NCBI RefSeq assembly: GCF_000717645.1
Contig: NZ_JNZZ01000016.1
Span: 62,001-126,000, forward strand
Origin: Streptomyces californicus
Lineage (GTDB): Bacteria > Actinomycetota > Actinomycetes > Streptomycetales > Streptomycetaceae
DNA length: 64,000 nucleotides
Direction of reading: 5' to 3'
The translations under genes were made by a program, and so were the position numbers. Below are positions 7,891-15,173 of this stretch, in pieces. Under the pieces are notes generated by a model. That model did not search any database. It was not told where the DNA came from and was given only the letters and a program-made list of their open reading frames with translations. The stretch's first letter is position 1. The number at the start of each line of letters is the position of its first letter.

Positions 7891-9006
7891 TCAGGCCTTG
7901 GCGGTGCGACGGGCCAGCGCGTAGCCGTACTGCTCGGGCCAGCGCGGTCCGGTGGCGAGGGCGTCGGCGGCGTGGTGGGCCCAGTGCGGGTCGCGCAGCA
8001 TCTCGCGGCCGATCATCACCGCGTCGGCCCGGCCCGAGGCGACGATCTCCTCGGCCTGTCCGGCGTCCAGGATGAGGCCCACGGCGGAGGTGGGCAGGCC
8101 CGTCGTCCGGCGGACCCGGTCGGCGAAGGGCACCTGGTAGCCGGGGTGCGCGGAGATCGCCGCGTCACGGACGAGGCCGCCGGAGGAGACGTCCAGCAGG
8201 TCGACGCCGTGGGCGGCCAGCTCCGCGGCCAGGCGTACGGTGTCGTCGCCGGTCCACCCCTCGCGCGGGTCCTCGGGGTTCTCGGTCAGCCAGTCGGTCG
8301 CCGAGGTCCGGAAGAGGACCGGCAGTTCGTCGGGCCACACCGCCCGGACGGCGTCCACCACCTGGAGCGGGAAGCGCAGCCGGTTCTCCCAGCTGCCGCC
8401 GTAGGAGTCGGTGCGGTGGTTGGCGGCCGGGGAGAGGAAGGAGTTGATCAGGTAGCCGTGCGCCCCGTGGATCTCGACGACCCGGAAGCCTGCGGCGAGG
8501 GCGCGTTCGGCGGTCGCGGCGAAGTCGCGGACCAGCTGCCGGATCTCGTCCTCGGTCAGCTCGTGCGGCACGGGCAGACCGTCGAACGCGGCGGCGCTGG
8601 GGGCGACGGCGGTCCAGCCGCCCTCGCTCTCCGGCACGTAGCGGTCGGCGAGCCAGGGCCGGTCGGTGGACGCCTTCCGCCCGGCATGGGCGATCTGGAT
8701 CGCCGGAACCGATCCGTGGGAGGCGATCGCCGCCGCGATGCGGGTGAACGCCTCCTGCTGGCGGTCGTTCCACAGGCCCAGGTCCCACGGGCTGATCCGG
8801 CCGTCCGGGCGCACCCCGGTCGCCTCCGCCATCACGAGCCCCGCGCCGCCGGCGGCGCGGCCCGCGAGATGGGTGAGGTGGAAGTCGGTCGGAACGCCTG
8901 CCTCCGGCCCCTCGTGGGCAGCGGAGTACATGCACATCGGAGACATCCACACGCGGTTGGGGATCTCCAGGGACCGCAGGGTCAGGGGGGTGAACAGGGC
9001 ACTCAC
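7891..9006 (-). CDS. NADH:flavin oxidoreductase / old yellow enzyme (YqjM-like)
   Basis: An FMN-dependent ene-reductase of 371 residues with a TIM-barrel fold. The N-terminus LFTPLTLRSLEIPNRVWMSPMCMYSA contains the cysteine of the YqjM class. Further family motifs are IQIAHAGRKA (FMN/ligand His), GFRVVEIHGAHGYLINSFLSP (substrate-binding HGAHGYL) and the phosphate-binding AVMIGREMLRDPHW. It reduces activated C=C bonds of enones, maleimides or nitro compounds using NAD(P)H. The start GTG 9006 has GAGGAG upstream. It is divergent from an ArsR-type repressor with overlapping promoters, so it is probably induced by an electrophile sensed by that protein. Confidence 0.92.
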   Translation of the reverse strand: MSALFTPLTLRSLEIPNRVWMSPMCMYSAAHEGPEAGVPTDFHLTHLAGRAAGGAGLVMAEATGVRPDGRISPWDLGLWNDRQQEAFTRIAAAIASHGSVPAIQIAHAGRKASTDRPWLADRYVPESEGGWTAVAPSAAAFDGLPVPHELTEDEIRQLVRDFAATAERALAAGFRVVEIHGAHGYLINSFLSPAANHRTDSYGGSWENRLRFPLQVVDAVRAVWPDELPVLFRTSATDWLTENPEDPREGWTGDDTVRLAAELAAHGVDLLDVSSGGLVRDAAISAHPGYQVPFADRVRRTTGLPTSAVGLILDAGQAEEIVASGRADAVMIGREMLRDPHWAHHAADALATGPRWPEQYGYALARRTAKA

Positions 9007-9063
9007 CGGTGGAACTCCTCGGGTCGGGGGGTCGCCGCAGGCGAGCGGCGCCGAGGAAACAAC

Positions 9064-9114
9064 GATAAACATCGTAGTACGGCGGTTGTCAAACTACGTC
9101 GATATTCGTACTTT
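9064..9114. promoter_or_regulatory. overlapping divergent promoters and operator, OYE/arsR intergenic region
   Basis: For the minus gene, TTGACA (complement of 9087-9092) and TTTATC (complement of 9064-9069) are spaced 17 bp. For the plus gene, TTGTCA (9086-9091) and TACTTT (9109-9114) are spaced 17 bp. The two -35 boxes share the same bases. An inverted repeat CGTAGT (9073-9078) / ACTACG (9093-9098) is centred on them, so one repressor dimer could block both promoters. Confidence 0.55.
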
Positions 9115-9138
9115 GGAGGCCGGACCCGAGGAGGCCCC

Positions 9139-9516
9139 ATGTCCACCCCTGAGCTGTCCACCCCCGAGCGCGCCGCAGCGTCCGGACGTCGGATCGCCCA
9201 TCCGCGCCCGGAGGAGATCCGTCTGGAGGCGGTCCTGCACGCGCTGGCCGACCCGGTACGGCTGCGCATCGCGCGGGAGTTGGCGAACGGACACGAGGAC
9301 ATGGCCTGTATCGCGTTCGACCTGCCGGTGAGCAAGTCCACCAGCACGCACCACTTCAAGGTGCTGCGCGAGGCGGGCGTCATCCGCCAGCACTACGACG
9401 GGACCTCCCGGATGAGCCGGCTGCGCGAGGACGATCTGGAGGCGCTCTTCCCGGGGCTGCTGGCGGCCGTGCTGGAAGGGGCGCGCCGCTCGGCCGCCCC
9501 GCCGGATCCCGCCTGA
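9139..9516 (+). CDS. ArsR/winged-helix family transcriptional repressor
   Basis: A 125-residue regulator. After a disordered N-terminus, EIRLEAVLHALADPVRLRIARELA starts the ArsR fold and FDLPVSKSTSTHHFKVLREAGVI is the recognition helix, followed by a basic wing (RQHYDGTSRMSRLR) and a dimer helix. It has one cysteine (MACIAFDLP) just before the recognition helix and no metal-binding CVC motif, consistent with redox or electrophile sensing rather than metal sensing. ATG 9139 follows GAGGAGG by 4 nt. Its divergent partner is the ene-reductase, its likely target. The ligand is an inference. Confidence 0.88.
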   Translation: MSTPELSTPERAAASGRRIAHPRPEEIRLEAVLHALADPVRLRIARELANGHEDMACIAFDLPVSKSTSTHHFKVLREAGVIRQHYDGTSRMSRLREDDLEALFPGLLAAVLEGARRSAAPPDPA

Positions 9517-9558
9517 CGACGCGCCCCTCTACGAGCCGGACCGCGCCCGAGCCCTCAA

Positions 9559-9599
9559 CCCGTACGCCCCGAGCCGGTCGACGGCTCGGGGCGTACGGG
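9559..9599. terminator. bidirectional terminator between arsR and adh
   Basis: Perfect 18-bp arms, CCCGTACGCCCCGAGCCG (9559-9576) and its complement at 9582-9599, with loop GTCGA. It lies between convergent stops at 9516 and 9623. Confidence 0.85.
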
Positions 9600-9622
9600 T
9601 GTGGCACTCCGCGGCCACCGCC

Positions 9623-10663
9623 TCAGATGGTCGCGGCGTCGATCACGAAGCGGTAGCGGACATCGCTCGCGAGCACGCGCTCGTACGCCTCGTTCACCCG
9701 GCTCGCCTCGATCACCTCGATCTCCGCGCCGAGCCCGTGCGCGGCGCAGAAGTCCAGCATCTCCTGGGTCTCCCCGATCCCGCCGATCATGGAGCCGGCG
9801 ATCGCCTTGTCACCGCCGATGAGCGAGAAGAGGTTGAGCGAGATCGGCTCCTCCGGGGCGCCGACGTTCACCAGGGTCCCGTCGGTCCGCAGCAGGCCGA
9901 GGTAGGCGCCGAAGTCCAGCGGGGCCGAGACCGTGGAGAGGATGACGTCGAAGGTCCCGGCCAGTTCCTCGAAGGTCGCCGGGTCGCCGGTCGCGTAGTA
10001 GTGGTCGGCGCCGAGCTTGAGCCCGTCCTCCTTCTTCCGCAGCGTCTGGGAGAGGACGGTGACCTCGGCGCCGAGCGTGTGCGCGATCTTGACGGCCATG
10101 TGGCCGAGGCCGCCCAGACCGACGACAGCCACCTTCTTGCCGGGGCCGACGCCCCAGCGCTTGAGCGGGGAGTACGTGGTGATGCCCGCGCACAGCAGGG
10201 GCGCGGCCTCGTCGAGGGCGATGCCCTCGGGGATCGAGACGACGAACGCGTCGCGCACGACGATGTGCGTCGAGTAGCCGCCGTACGTGGGCTCGCCGCT
10301 GCGGTCGAGCGCGTTGTACGTCTGGGTGTTCCCCTCGGCGCAGTGCTGCTCCCGGCCCGCGCGGCAGGCGTCGCACTGTCCGCAGGAGTCGACCATGCAT
10401 CCGACGCCGACGCGGTCGCCGACCTTGAACGCGGTCACTCCGGGCCCGGTCTCGGCGACGATCCCGGCGATCTCGTGTCCGGGCACCATCGGGAAGATGC
10501 CCTCGCCCCAGCCGTCGCGGGCCTGGTGGATGTCGGAATGGCAGATACCGGCGAACTTGATGTCGATCAGGACGTCGAACTCGCCCACCGGGCGGCGCTC
10601 GATCGTGGTGCGCTCCAGCGGGGCCTTGGCACGGGGAGCGGCGTAGGCGGCAACGGTGGTCAT
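9623..10663 (-). CDS. zinc-dependent NAD(P)-alcohol dehydrogenase (YahK/cinnamyl-type)
   Basis: A 346-residue medium-chain dehydrogenase. Catalytic zinc ligands are in GICHSDIH and GHEIAG; structural zinc is bound by CGQCDACRAGREQHC. The Rossmann motif is VVGLGGLGHMAVKIA. It shares the CPD subgroup layout of YahK and cinnamyl alcohol dehydrogenases, which reduce aldehydes to alcohols using NADPH. ATG 10663 has AGAGGAG upstream. It is divergent from an MmyB-type regulator at 10817, a frequent arrangement for this enzyme class, and convergent with arsR through a strong terminator. The physiological aldehyde is unknown. Confidence 0.92.
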   Translation of the reverse strand: MTTVAAYAAPRAKAPLERTTIERRPVGEFDVLIDIKFAGICHSDIHQARDGWGEGIFPMVPGHEIAGIVAETGPGVTAFKVGDRVGVGCMVDSCGQCDACRAGREQHCAEGNTQTYNALDRSGEPTYGGYSTHIVVRDAFVVSIPEGIALDEAAPLLCAGITTYSPLKRWGVGPGKKVAVVGLGGLGHMAVKIAHTLGAEVTVLSQTLRKKEDGLKLGADHYYATGDPATFEELAGTFDVILSTVSAPLDFGAYLGLLRTDGTLVNVGAPEEPISLNLFSLIGGDKAIAGSMIGGIGETQEMLDFCAAHGLGAEIEVIEASRVNEAYERVLASDVRYRFVIDAATI

Positions 10664-10816
10664 GCCGGAGGTTCTCCTCTGGGTGGTGCGGTGGGTACGT
10701 CTTCGAGCGTCACACCCTGAGCGCCGTTCACCCAGGCCACCGCTCTGCCTACGTCCGGCGGTCCTACCACTGACGGGGACAGGCTCACCGGTCCGCGGCC
10801 GGGAATCGGCGGAATA

Positions 10817-11755
10817 ATGGAGGGTATGGACGATCAGCCGGAGGCCGCCTCCCCCGAGCCGCTGGACCGGCGCGCCGAGCTCAGCGAGTTCCTGCGCACC
10901 CGGAGGGCCAAGCTCCAGCCGCAGGACGTGGGACTGCCGGAGTTCGGGCGGCATCGCCGGGTACCGGGTCTGCGCCGGGAGGAGCTGGCGCAGCTGGCCG
11001 GGGTGTCCGTGGCGTACTACACGCGTCTGGAGCAGGGCAACGGACGCAACGTGTCGGCGGAGGTGCTGGACGCGATCGCCCGCGCGCTGCGGCTCACCGA
11101 CGCCGAGCACGCGCATCTGACACATCTGGCGAGGCCGGCGCGGCACAAGAAGAAGCGCCGCCCGGCGAGGGCGCAGCGGGTGCGGACCGGGCTGCTGTAC
11201 CTCCTGGAGAGCATGGAGGGCGTTCCCGCGTACGTGACCGGGGCGCGCTCCGACATCCTCGCCTGGAATCCGATGGCGGCCGCGGTGTTCGGCGACTGGG
11301 GAGCGCTGCCGCCCGGCGAACGCAACTGGGCGCGTCTGGTGTTCCTCTCGCCCGCCTACCGGGACCTGTTCGTGAACTGGGACTCCAAGGCGTCGGACAT
11401 GGTCAGCTACCTGCGGCTGTACGCGGGCTGCCACCCCGACGACCCGGAGCTGTCGGCGCTCGTGGGCGAGCTCTCGGTCAAGAGCGAGGAGTTCCGACGG
11501 CTGTGGGCGACGCACAACGTCAAGGAGAAGGGCCACGGCACGAAGCTCGTCCGGCATCCCCTGGCCGGGGACCTGACGCTGTCGTACGAGACGCTGAACC
11601 TCCCCGACGACGAGGAGCAGCATCTGGTGACGTACCACGCGGAGCCCGGCTCGGCGTCGGCCGAGGGTCTGCGTCTGCTGGCGAGCTGGGGTGCCGACGC
11701 GGGCCGGAGGGATCTGTTCGACGATGCGGGCCGGGGCCCGGCGGGCGGGCGCTGA
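10817..11755 (+). CDS. XRE-family regulator with MmyB-like ligand-binding domain
   Basis: A 312-residue protein. The HTH (about residues 20-95) contains LSEFLRTRRAKLQPQDVGLP, RRVPGLRREELAQLAGVSVAYY and the typical TRLEQGNGRNVS. The C-terminal MmyB-type PAS-like domain (about 115-290) includes VTGARSDILAWNPMAAAVFGDW and RNWARLVFLSPAYRDLFVNW. This architecture is widespread in Streptomyces next to dehydrogenases and is thought to bind fatty acids or similar ligands. It is divergent from the alcohol dehydrogenase, its likely target. ATG 10817 with GGCGG 4 nt upstream is preferred; ATG 10826 would have its SD too close. Confidence 0.9.
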   Translation: MEGMDDQPEAASPEPLDRRAELSEFLRTRRAKLQPQDVGLPEFGRHRRVPGLRREELAQLAGVSVAYYTRLEQGNGRNVSAEVLDAIARALRLTDAEHAHLTHLARPARHKKKRRPARAQRVRTGLLYLLESMEGVPAYVTGARSDILAWNPMAAAVFGDWGALPPGERNWARLVFLSPAYRDLFVNWDSKASDMVSYLRLYAGCHPDDPELSALVGELSVKSEEFRRLWATHNVKEKGHGTKLVRHPLAGDLTLSYETLNLPDDEEQHLVTYHAEPGSASAEGLRLLASWGADAGRRDLFDDAGRGPAGGR

Positions 11756-11783
11756 GGGGCGGGCTCCCTGTCGGAGCCGCCGG

Positions 11784-12482
11784 TCAGTTCACCCTCGCGG
11801 CCGGCTCCACCGCGCCCCTGGCGGGCCTCGCGAGGGCGGGGCCGGGCACGCGGAGCGCCGGTTCCGCCGCGCGGGCGCCCGACGGGTCCACGTGGGCCAC
11901 GGTCTCGGCGGCGGCGATCCGGGGCAGCAGTAAGCTCCAGAATCCGGTCAGCATGGGCGGGGCCAGCCACGCGGAGTCGTTCCGGCCGAGCGCCTCGAAC
12001 CCTGCCGTCACCGCGACGGTGGCGGCGGCCGTGTCCTCACGGGAGACGCCCTCGGCGAGCGCGCCCGTGGCGGCGGCCTCGTCCAGCAGCTCCCGTACCC
12101 TCTGGTGCCACTCCAGCCTCAGGTCGGGGACGGCGGCCTCGTCGCCGTCGCAGCTCAGCCGGAACCCGGCCCGGCTCACCGGGTCGTCCCGCAGCCTTTC
12201 CAGCAGGGCGTGCGAGGTGTCGACCAGGGCTTGCAGCGCGTTGTCCGTCCCTCGGCGGACCGCGGCAGACAACTCGCGCAGCCTCCGGGACGCCTCCGCC
12301 ACCACCGCCTGCGCCACGGCGGCCTTGTTGTCGAAGTGGAAGTGCAACGCGCCCGTGCTGACGCCCGCGCCGGAGCTGATCTGCGCCAACCGGGCCTGCG
12401 CGTAACCGTGCTGCTCGAAGACGGCGGCGGCGGAGCGGATCAGCGCCTGGCGGGTGCGGGCGGCGCGCTCCTGCTTGGTCAC
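11784..12482 (-). CDS. gamma-butyrolactone receptor-type TetR regulator (ArpA/ScbR family), contains a TTA codon
   Basis: A 232-residue TetR regulator. The N-terminal HTH reads RTRQALIRSAAAVFEQHGYAQARLAQIS..GVSTGALHFHFDNKAAVAQAV; the GALHFHF stretch and the C-terminal ligand core are characteristic of ArpA/ScbR receptors, which leave DNA when they bind a gamma-butyrolactone. GTG 12482 has GGGGAGGG 5 nt upstream. A candidate ARE operator lies about 85 bp upstream, suggesting autorepression. Residue 184 is encoded by TTA (complement of 11931-11933), a codon that needs the bldA tRNA in Streptomyces. The AfsA and reductase genes lie just upstream on the same strand. The ligand-binding Trp (GFWSLLLP) is present. 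Assignment is strong at family level; which lactone it senses is unknown. Confidence 0.88.
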   Translation of the reverse strand: MTKQERAARTRQALIRSAAAVFEQHGYAQARLAQISSGAGVSTGALHFHFDNKAAVAQAVVAEASRRLRELSAAVRRGTDNALQALVDTSHALLERLRDDPVSRAGFRLSCDGDEAAVPDLRLEWHQRVRELLDEAAATGALAEGVSREDTAAATVAVTAGFEALGRNDSAWLAPPMLTGFWSLLLPRIAAAETVAHVDPSGARAAEPALRVPGPALARPARGAVEPAARVN

Positions 12483-12566
12483 CGGAACCCTCCCCGGAGA
12501 GGGGCGGGGCCGGGCCCGGCGGAGGGCTCCACGCCGGAGCGGTGGGAGGGCGACATGGAGTCATCC

Positions 12567-12586
12567 AACCAACGGACCGGTCGGTT
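12567..12586. promoter_or_regulatory. candidate ARE (autoregulatory element) for the butyrolactone receptor
   Basis: AACCAACGGACCGGTCGGTT is an imperfect 20-bp palindrome (7 of 10 half-site positions). The outer AACC...GGTT and inner CGG/CCG steps resemble ArpA/ScbR-class operators. It sits 85-104 bp before the receptor start, within the expected promoter region. The assignment is from pattern only. Confidence 0.55.
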
Positions 12587-12676
12587 TTCCAGGGAACAGG
12601 AGAATTCGACGTGCACACCCGGACACTTTCCGGCCACATCCGCCCCGCTCGCCAGAAGCGGAACGTGAGCGGAGCT

Positions 12677-12729
12677 CAGACGAAGCGGAAAAGGTAAATG
12701 CGCATCATCAGACTTTTCCGCTCGGTCTG
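12677..12729. repeat. 17-bp near-perfect inverted repeat between reductase and receptor
   Basis: CAGACGAAGCGGAAAAG (12677-12693) and CTTTTCCGCTCGGTCTG (12713-12729) pair at 15 of 17 positions, around a 19-nt AT-richer centre. It lies 64 bp downstream of the reductase stop (12793). It could be a terminator or processing stem, or a second regulatory site in the 310-bp gap; there is no U tract on either strand. Confidence 0.6.
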
Positions 12730-12792
12730 TGATGCCACGTCAGCGGGCGTCCGGATGATGCGTCATTGGGCGCCCGCGTCCCACTCCCCCGG

Positions 12793-13650
12793 CTATCGGT
12801 CGTCTCGCCCGGTGAACGCGTCCGCGTGGTCGGCCGACCAGACGCTGTAGGGCCGGGCCGAGCGACCCGTCAGCTGCCGCACCGTGGAGACGACCCCCGC
12901 CTTGGCCCCTGCCCGCTGCCGCTCCGCGCTCTCCAGGAACGCCTCGGCGACGGGACGCGGGTACTTCGCGAGCAGCGCGGTACGCGCGGCGGCCACGCCC
13001 AACTCCTCGAAGCGCAGAGGCCGCCCCAGCACCCGGGAGAGCTGGGCGGTCTGCTCCCGCGCCGTGATCGCCTCCGGCCCTGACACGGCGTACGCCCTGC
13101 CCTCGTGGCCCGTGCCGGTGAGGGCGGCCACGGCGACCGCGGCGACATCGCGCGGGTCCACGCAGGCGACCGGCGCGTCGCCGTGGAGCGCGCGCACCAC
13201 CCCATCGGAGCGTATGCCGGCCGCCCAGGACAGCGTGTTGGACATGAACGTTCGGGGGCGGACGAACGTCCAGGGGACCCCCGATTCCCGGATCGTCCGC
13301 TCGTTCTCCCGCTGGAGCCGGGTGATGAGGTCGGCCGCGTCCGGCTCCTCCACCGCCATCATGGACAGCTTGACCAGGTGGCGCACGCCCGCCTCGGCCG
13401 CCGCCGCGGCGACCCGCTCGTCGTCGGGCTCGGTGGGGCTGTTGGTGACCAGGAAGACCGAGGTGACACCCCGCAGCGCCCAGTCGAGGGCCTGCCGGTC
13501 CGCGTACGCCCCCGCCACGACCTCGGCCCTGTTCCCGACCGCCCCGAGGCGCTCGGGACGGCGCGCGAGAATCCGGACGGGGCCCGCCGCGGCGAGCTGC
13601 GCGGCGACCTCTCGGCCCACCGCTCCGGTCGCGCCTGTCACGAGAATCAC
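12793..13650 (-). CDS. NmrA-type NAD(P)-binding reductase, probable butyrolactone biosynthesis partner
   Basis: A 285-residue atypical short-chain/NmrA protein. It starts MILVTGATGAVGREVA with the GxxGxxG Rossmann loop at residues 6-12, has RILARRPERL (cofactor phosphate recognition) and VRHLVKLSMMAVEEP (active-site region lacking a classic YxxxK). Its start is 15 nt after the AfsA stop on the same strand, so the two are one operon. In Streptomyces griseus the gene beside afsA encodes a butenolide phosphate reductase (BprA); the same role is inferred here from position and fold. The stop is at 12793, followed by a 310-bp gap to the receptor. A general quinone or flavin reductase is an alternative. 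Confidence 0.82.
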   Translation of the reverse strand: MILVTGATGAVGREVAAQLAAAGPVRILARRPERLGAVGNRAEVVAGAYADRQALDWALRGVTSVFLVTNSPTEPDDERVAAAAAEAGVRHLVKLSMMAVEEPDAADLITRLQRENERTIRESGVPWTFVRPRTFMSNTLSWAAGIRSDGVVRALHGDAPVACVDPRDVAAVAVAALTGTGHEGRAYAVSGPEAITAREQTAQLSRVLGRPLRFEELGVAAARTALLAKYPRPVAEAFLESAERQRAGAKAGVVSTVRQLTGRSARPYSVWSADHADAFTGRDDR

Positions 13651-13665
13651 CTGCGTGCCGCCCTC

Positions 13666-14610
13666 TCAGCCGTGGACCCGCGGGCCGGTGAGAACCGCGG
13701 TGAAGACGAGTTCGCCGTTCTGGCGCCCGGACACCCGGGCCGTCACCGTACCCTCGGCAGGCCCCGGCCGGACCACCGCGCCGATCAGGCACGGGCTGTC
13801 GAACTCGGCGTAGCGGTGGAACCGGCTGGCCACCTCCGCGGGAACGATTCCTCCGGGCCCCGCCGCCAGGCAGGCGGCCTGCCGCGCCGCCTCCAGGAGG
13901 AACATGCCCGGGACGTGGTCGTTGGGGCGCTGGAACAGCGTCGGGTGCCGGGTGTCCACCCTCAGCTCCCACCACCCGTCCCGGTCCGTCTCCGACAGCA
14001 CCACGTCCTCGGTCCTGGCTCGGCCCGCCAGGTCGGCGCGGACCGGGGCCGCGCGCGGTATCGATATGCCTTCGGCGGGGGCGTCTCCGCGCATCCGCCG
14101 GTAGACCTCGGGGCTGATGAAGCGTGTCACTCCTATGCCCGTCGCCGCCAGCCCGCCGTCGCGGTGCACCGCCCAGGTCACGCGCCCCGCCACCGGCAGC
14201 CCGGCACGCCACCTGAGGTCGGAGCAGTACACCTCGACACCGATTTCGGCGGGGCCGCCACCGACGCCCAGATGCTCCAGGTGGCACACGAAGTCCAGGC
14301 CCGACAGCAGGAAGTGATGTCCCATCGGTACGCCGTACCCGGCGTGGAAGGCGAGCATGGCCGCCTGCCGCATCGCTTCCGCGACCAGGAGCGGGTCGTG
14401 GCGATCGCCGGCCAGGGGGGCGAAGAACGCGTGATCGTGCGGAAGGACCGCGGTCACCGAGAAACGGTCGTGCTCCAGGCGCATCCAGTCACGCGGAAAG
14501 GCATCCTGCGACCTGGTTCGATGCACCATGTCGATCCCCACGGGATGCGTCACGTCGGCCTCGGTATCCATCGCCCGCACCGGATCGATCAAAACTGCTG
14601 CTTCTGGCAC
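13666..14610 (-). CDS. AfsA/ScbA-family gamma-butyrolactone biosynthesis protein
   Basis: A 314-residue protein made of two AfsA hotdog-like repeats. The first contains MVHRTRSQDAFPRDW and VTAVLPHDHAFF...RHDPLLVAEAMRQAAMLAFHAGYGVP; the second repeats this as RVDTRHPTLFQRPNDHVPGM and LLEAARQAACLA. These blocks are diagnostic of AfsA/ScbA, which condense a beta-ketoacyl-ACP chain with dihydroxyacetone phosphate to make the A-factor/SCB skeleton. The N-terminus MPEAAVLI also fits. GTG 14610 has GGGGGGAG unusually close (2 nt) upstream, so translation may be weak or the start shifted. It is co-directional with the reductase and receptor, forming a complete synthesis-and-sensing set. Confidence 0.92.
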   Translation of the reverse strand: MPEAAVLIDPVRAMDTEADVTHPVGIDMVHRTRSQDAFPRDWMRLEHDRFSVTAVLPHDHAFFAPLAGDRHDPLLVAEAMRQAAMLAFHAGYGVPMGHHFLLSGLDFVCHLEHLGVGGGPAEIGVEVYCSDLRWRAGLPVAGRVTWAVHRDGGLAATGIGVTRFISPEVYRRMRGDAPAEGISIPRAAPVRADLAGRARTEDVVLSETDRDGWWELRVDTRHPTLFQRPNDHVPGMFLLEAARQAACLAAGPGGIVPAEVASRFHRYAEFDSPCLIGAVVRPGPAEGTVTARVSGRQNGELVFTAVLTGPRVHG

Positions 14611-14668
14611 AACTCCCCCCAGGGGTCATGTGAATGGCAAGCCGTTCCTGCGATGCACGTGCGTTGAT

Positions 14669-14694
14669 AAGATACAGACGACGCGGTTTTTTTT
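14669..14694. promoter_or_regulatory. candidate butyrolactone-receptor site upstream of afsA
   Basis: The stretch begins AAGATACAGACGACGCGG and continues into a run of eight T. It resembles the AT-flanked, CGGTT-containing receptor sites found in front of afsA/scbA genes and lies 59-84 bp upstream of the GTG start. Palindromic symmetry is weak, so confidence is moderate to low. Confidence 0.4.
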
Positions 14695-14963
14695 CTATCC
14701 TCGACAGGCTCGCCCCCCGGGTCCGGAGACCCCCTTCCAGGCCCCTGCCCTGCGACGGAGACGAGATGACCGGCCTGGAGCGGGGGCCCGACGGCCGGCA
14801 AAGAAACGCGACCACAGCCGCCGAGCAAGAAAAGCGAATGGCGGCGCCCGGCATTCACCGGGAATATCGAAAAAAGCGAGCGCGGAGAAAAGAAACACCC
14901 TTCACTTTTCCCTTTCCGAGGAATACCCCGCGCTACGCGGTGCCCCGGTCCGGGAAAAGGGGA

Positions 14964-14991
14964 CCGGACCCGGCGGGCCCGCCGGGTCCGG
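14964..14991. repeat. 28-bp perfect palindrome
   Basis: CCGGACCCGGCGGG followed directly by its complement CCCGCCGGGTCCGG with no spacer. It sits between divergent genes, so it is not an obvious terminator; a cruciform or protein site is possible. Confidence 0.7.
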
Positions 14992-15036
14992 CATGCCGTC
15001 CGAAACCCGACGCCGGGTCGGCTTTCTCCCGCGTAC

Positions 15037-15060
15037 GGGCCATCACGTGAGCGATGGCCC
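15037..15060 (+). terminator. hairpin of uncertain role upstream of the response regulator
   Basis: GGGCCATC (15037-15044) and GATGGCCC (15053-15060), loop ACGTGAGC. Terminator-like, but no upstream gene on the plus strand is visible; it may act on read-through or belong to an unrecognised short RNA. Confidence 0.4.
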
Positions 15061-15173
15061 TCGGTCCCCGGCCGGGTCCGTTCGCGCCGGACGGACCGCC
15101 TAGGATGGCCGGTCTCCCCCGCCCGCCCCGGCGCGGGGTTTGTCCCGGACCACGAATCGGAGGCGTCCTCCCC

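Larger units (their letters stand above)
14611..15173. other. 560-bp divergent intergenic region between afsA and the response regulator
   Basis: Contains the candidate receptor site at 14669-14694, a small stem CCCGG/CCGGG (14847-14862), a purine-rich A-tract section (about 14800-14910), a 28-bp perfect palindrome (14964-14991) and a hairpin at 15037-15060. No open frame has convincing codon bias. A small RNA between the hairpins is possible but unsupported. Confidence 0.5.

Noticed and set aside
6577..9516. A 979-codon plus-strand frame ending in the ArsR gene
   Set aside because: It runs opposite the peptidase and ene-reductase genes and is only the extended frame of the ArsR gene; the real start is at 9139.
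14634..15050. 138-codon frame in the afsA/response-regulator gap
   Set aside because: Poor codon bias, no SD and no homology; the region better fits regulatory DNA.
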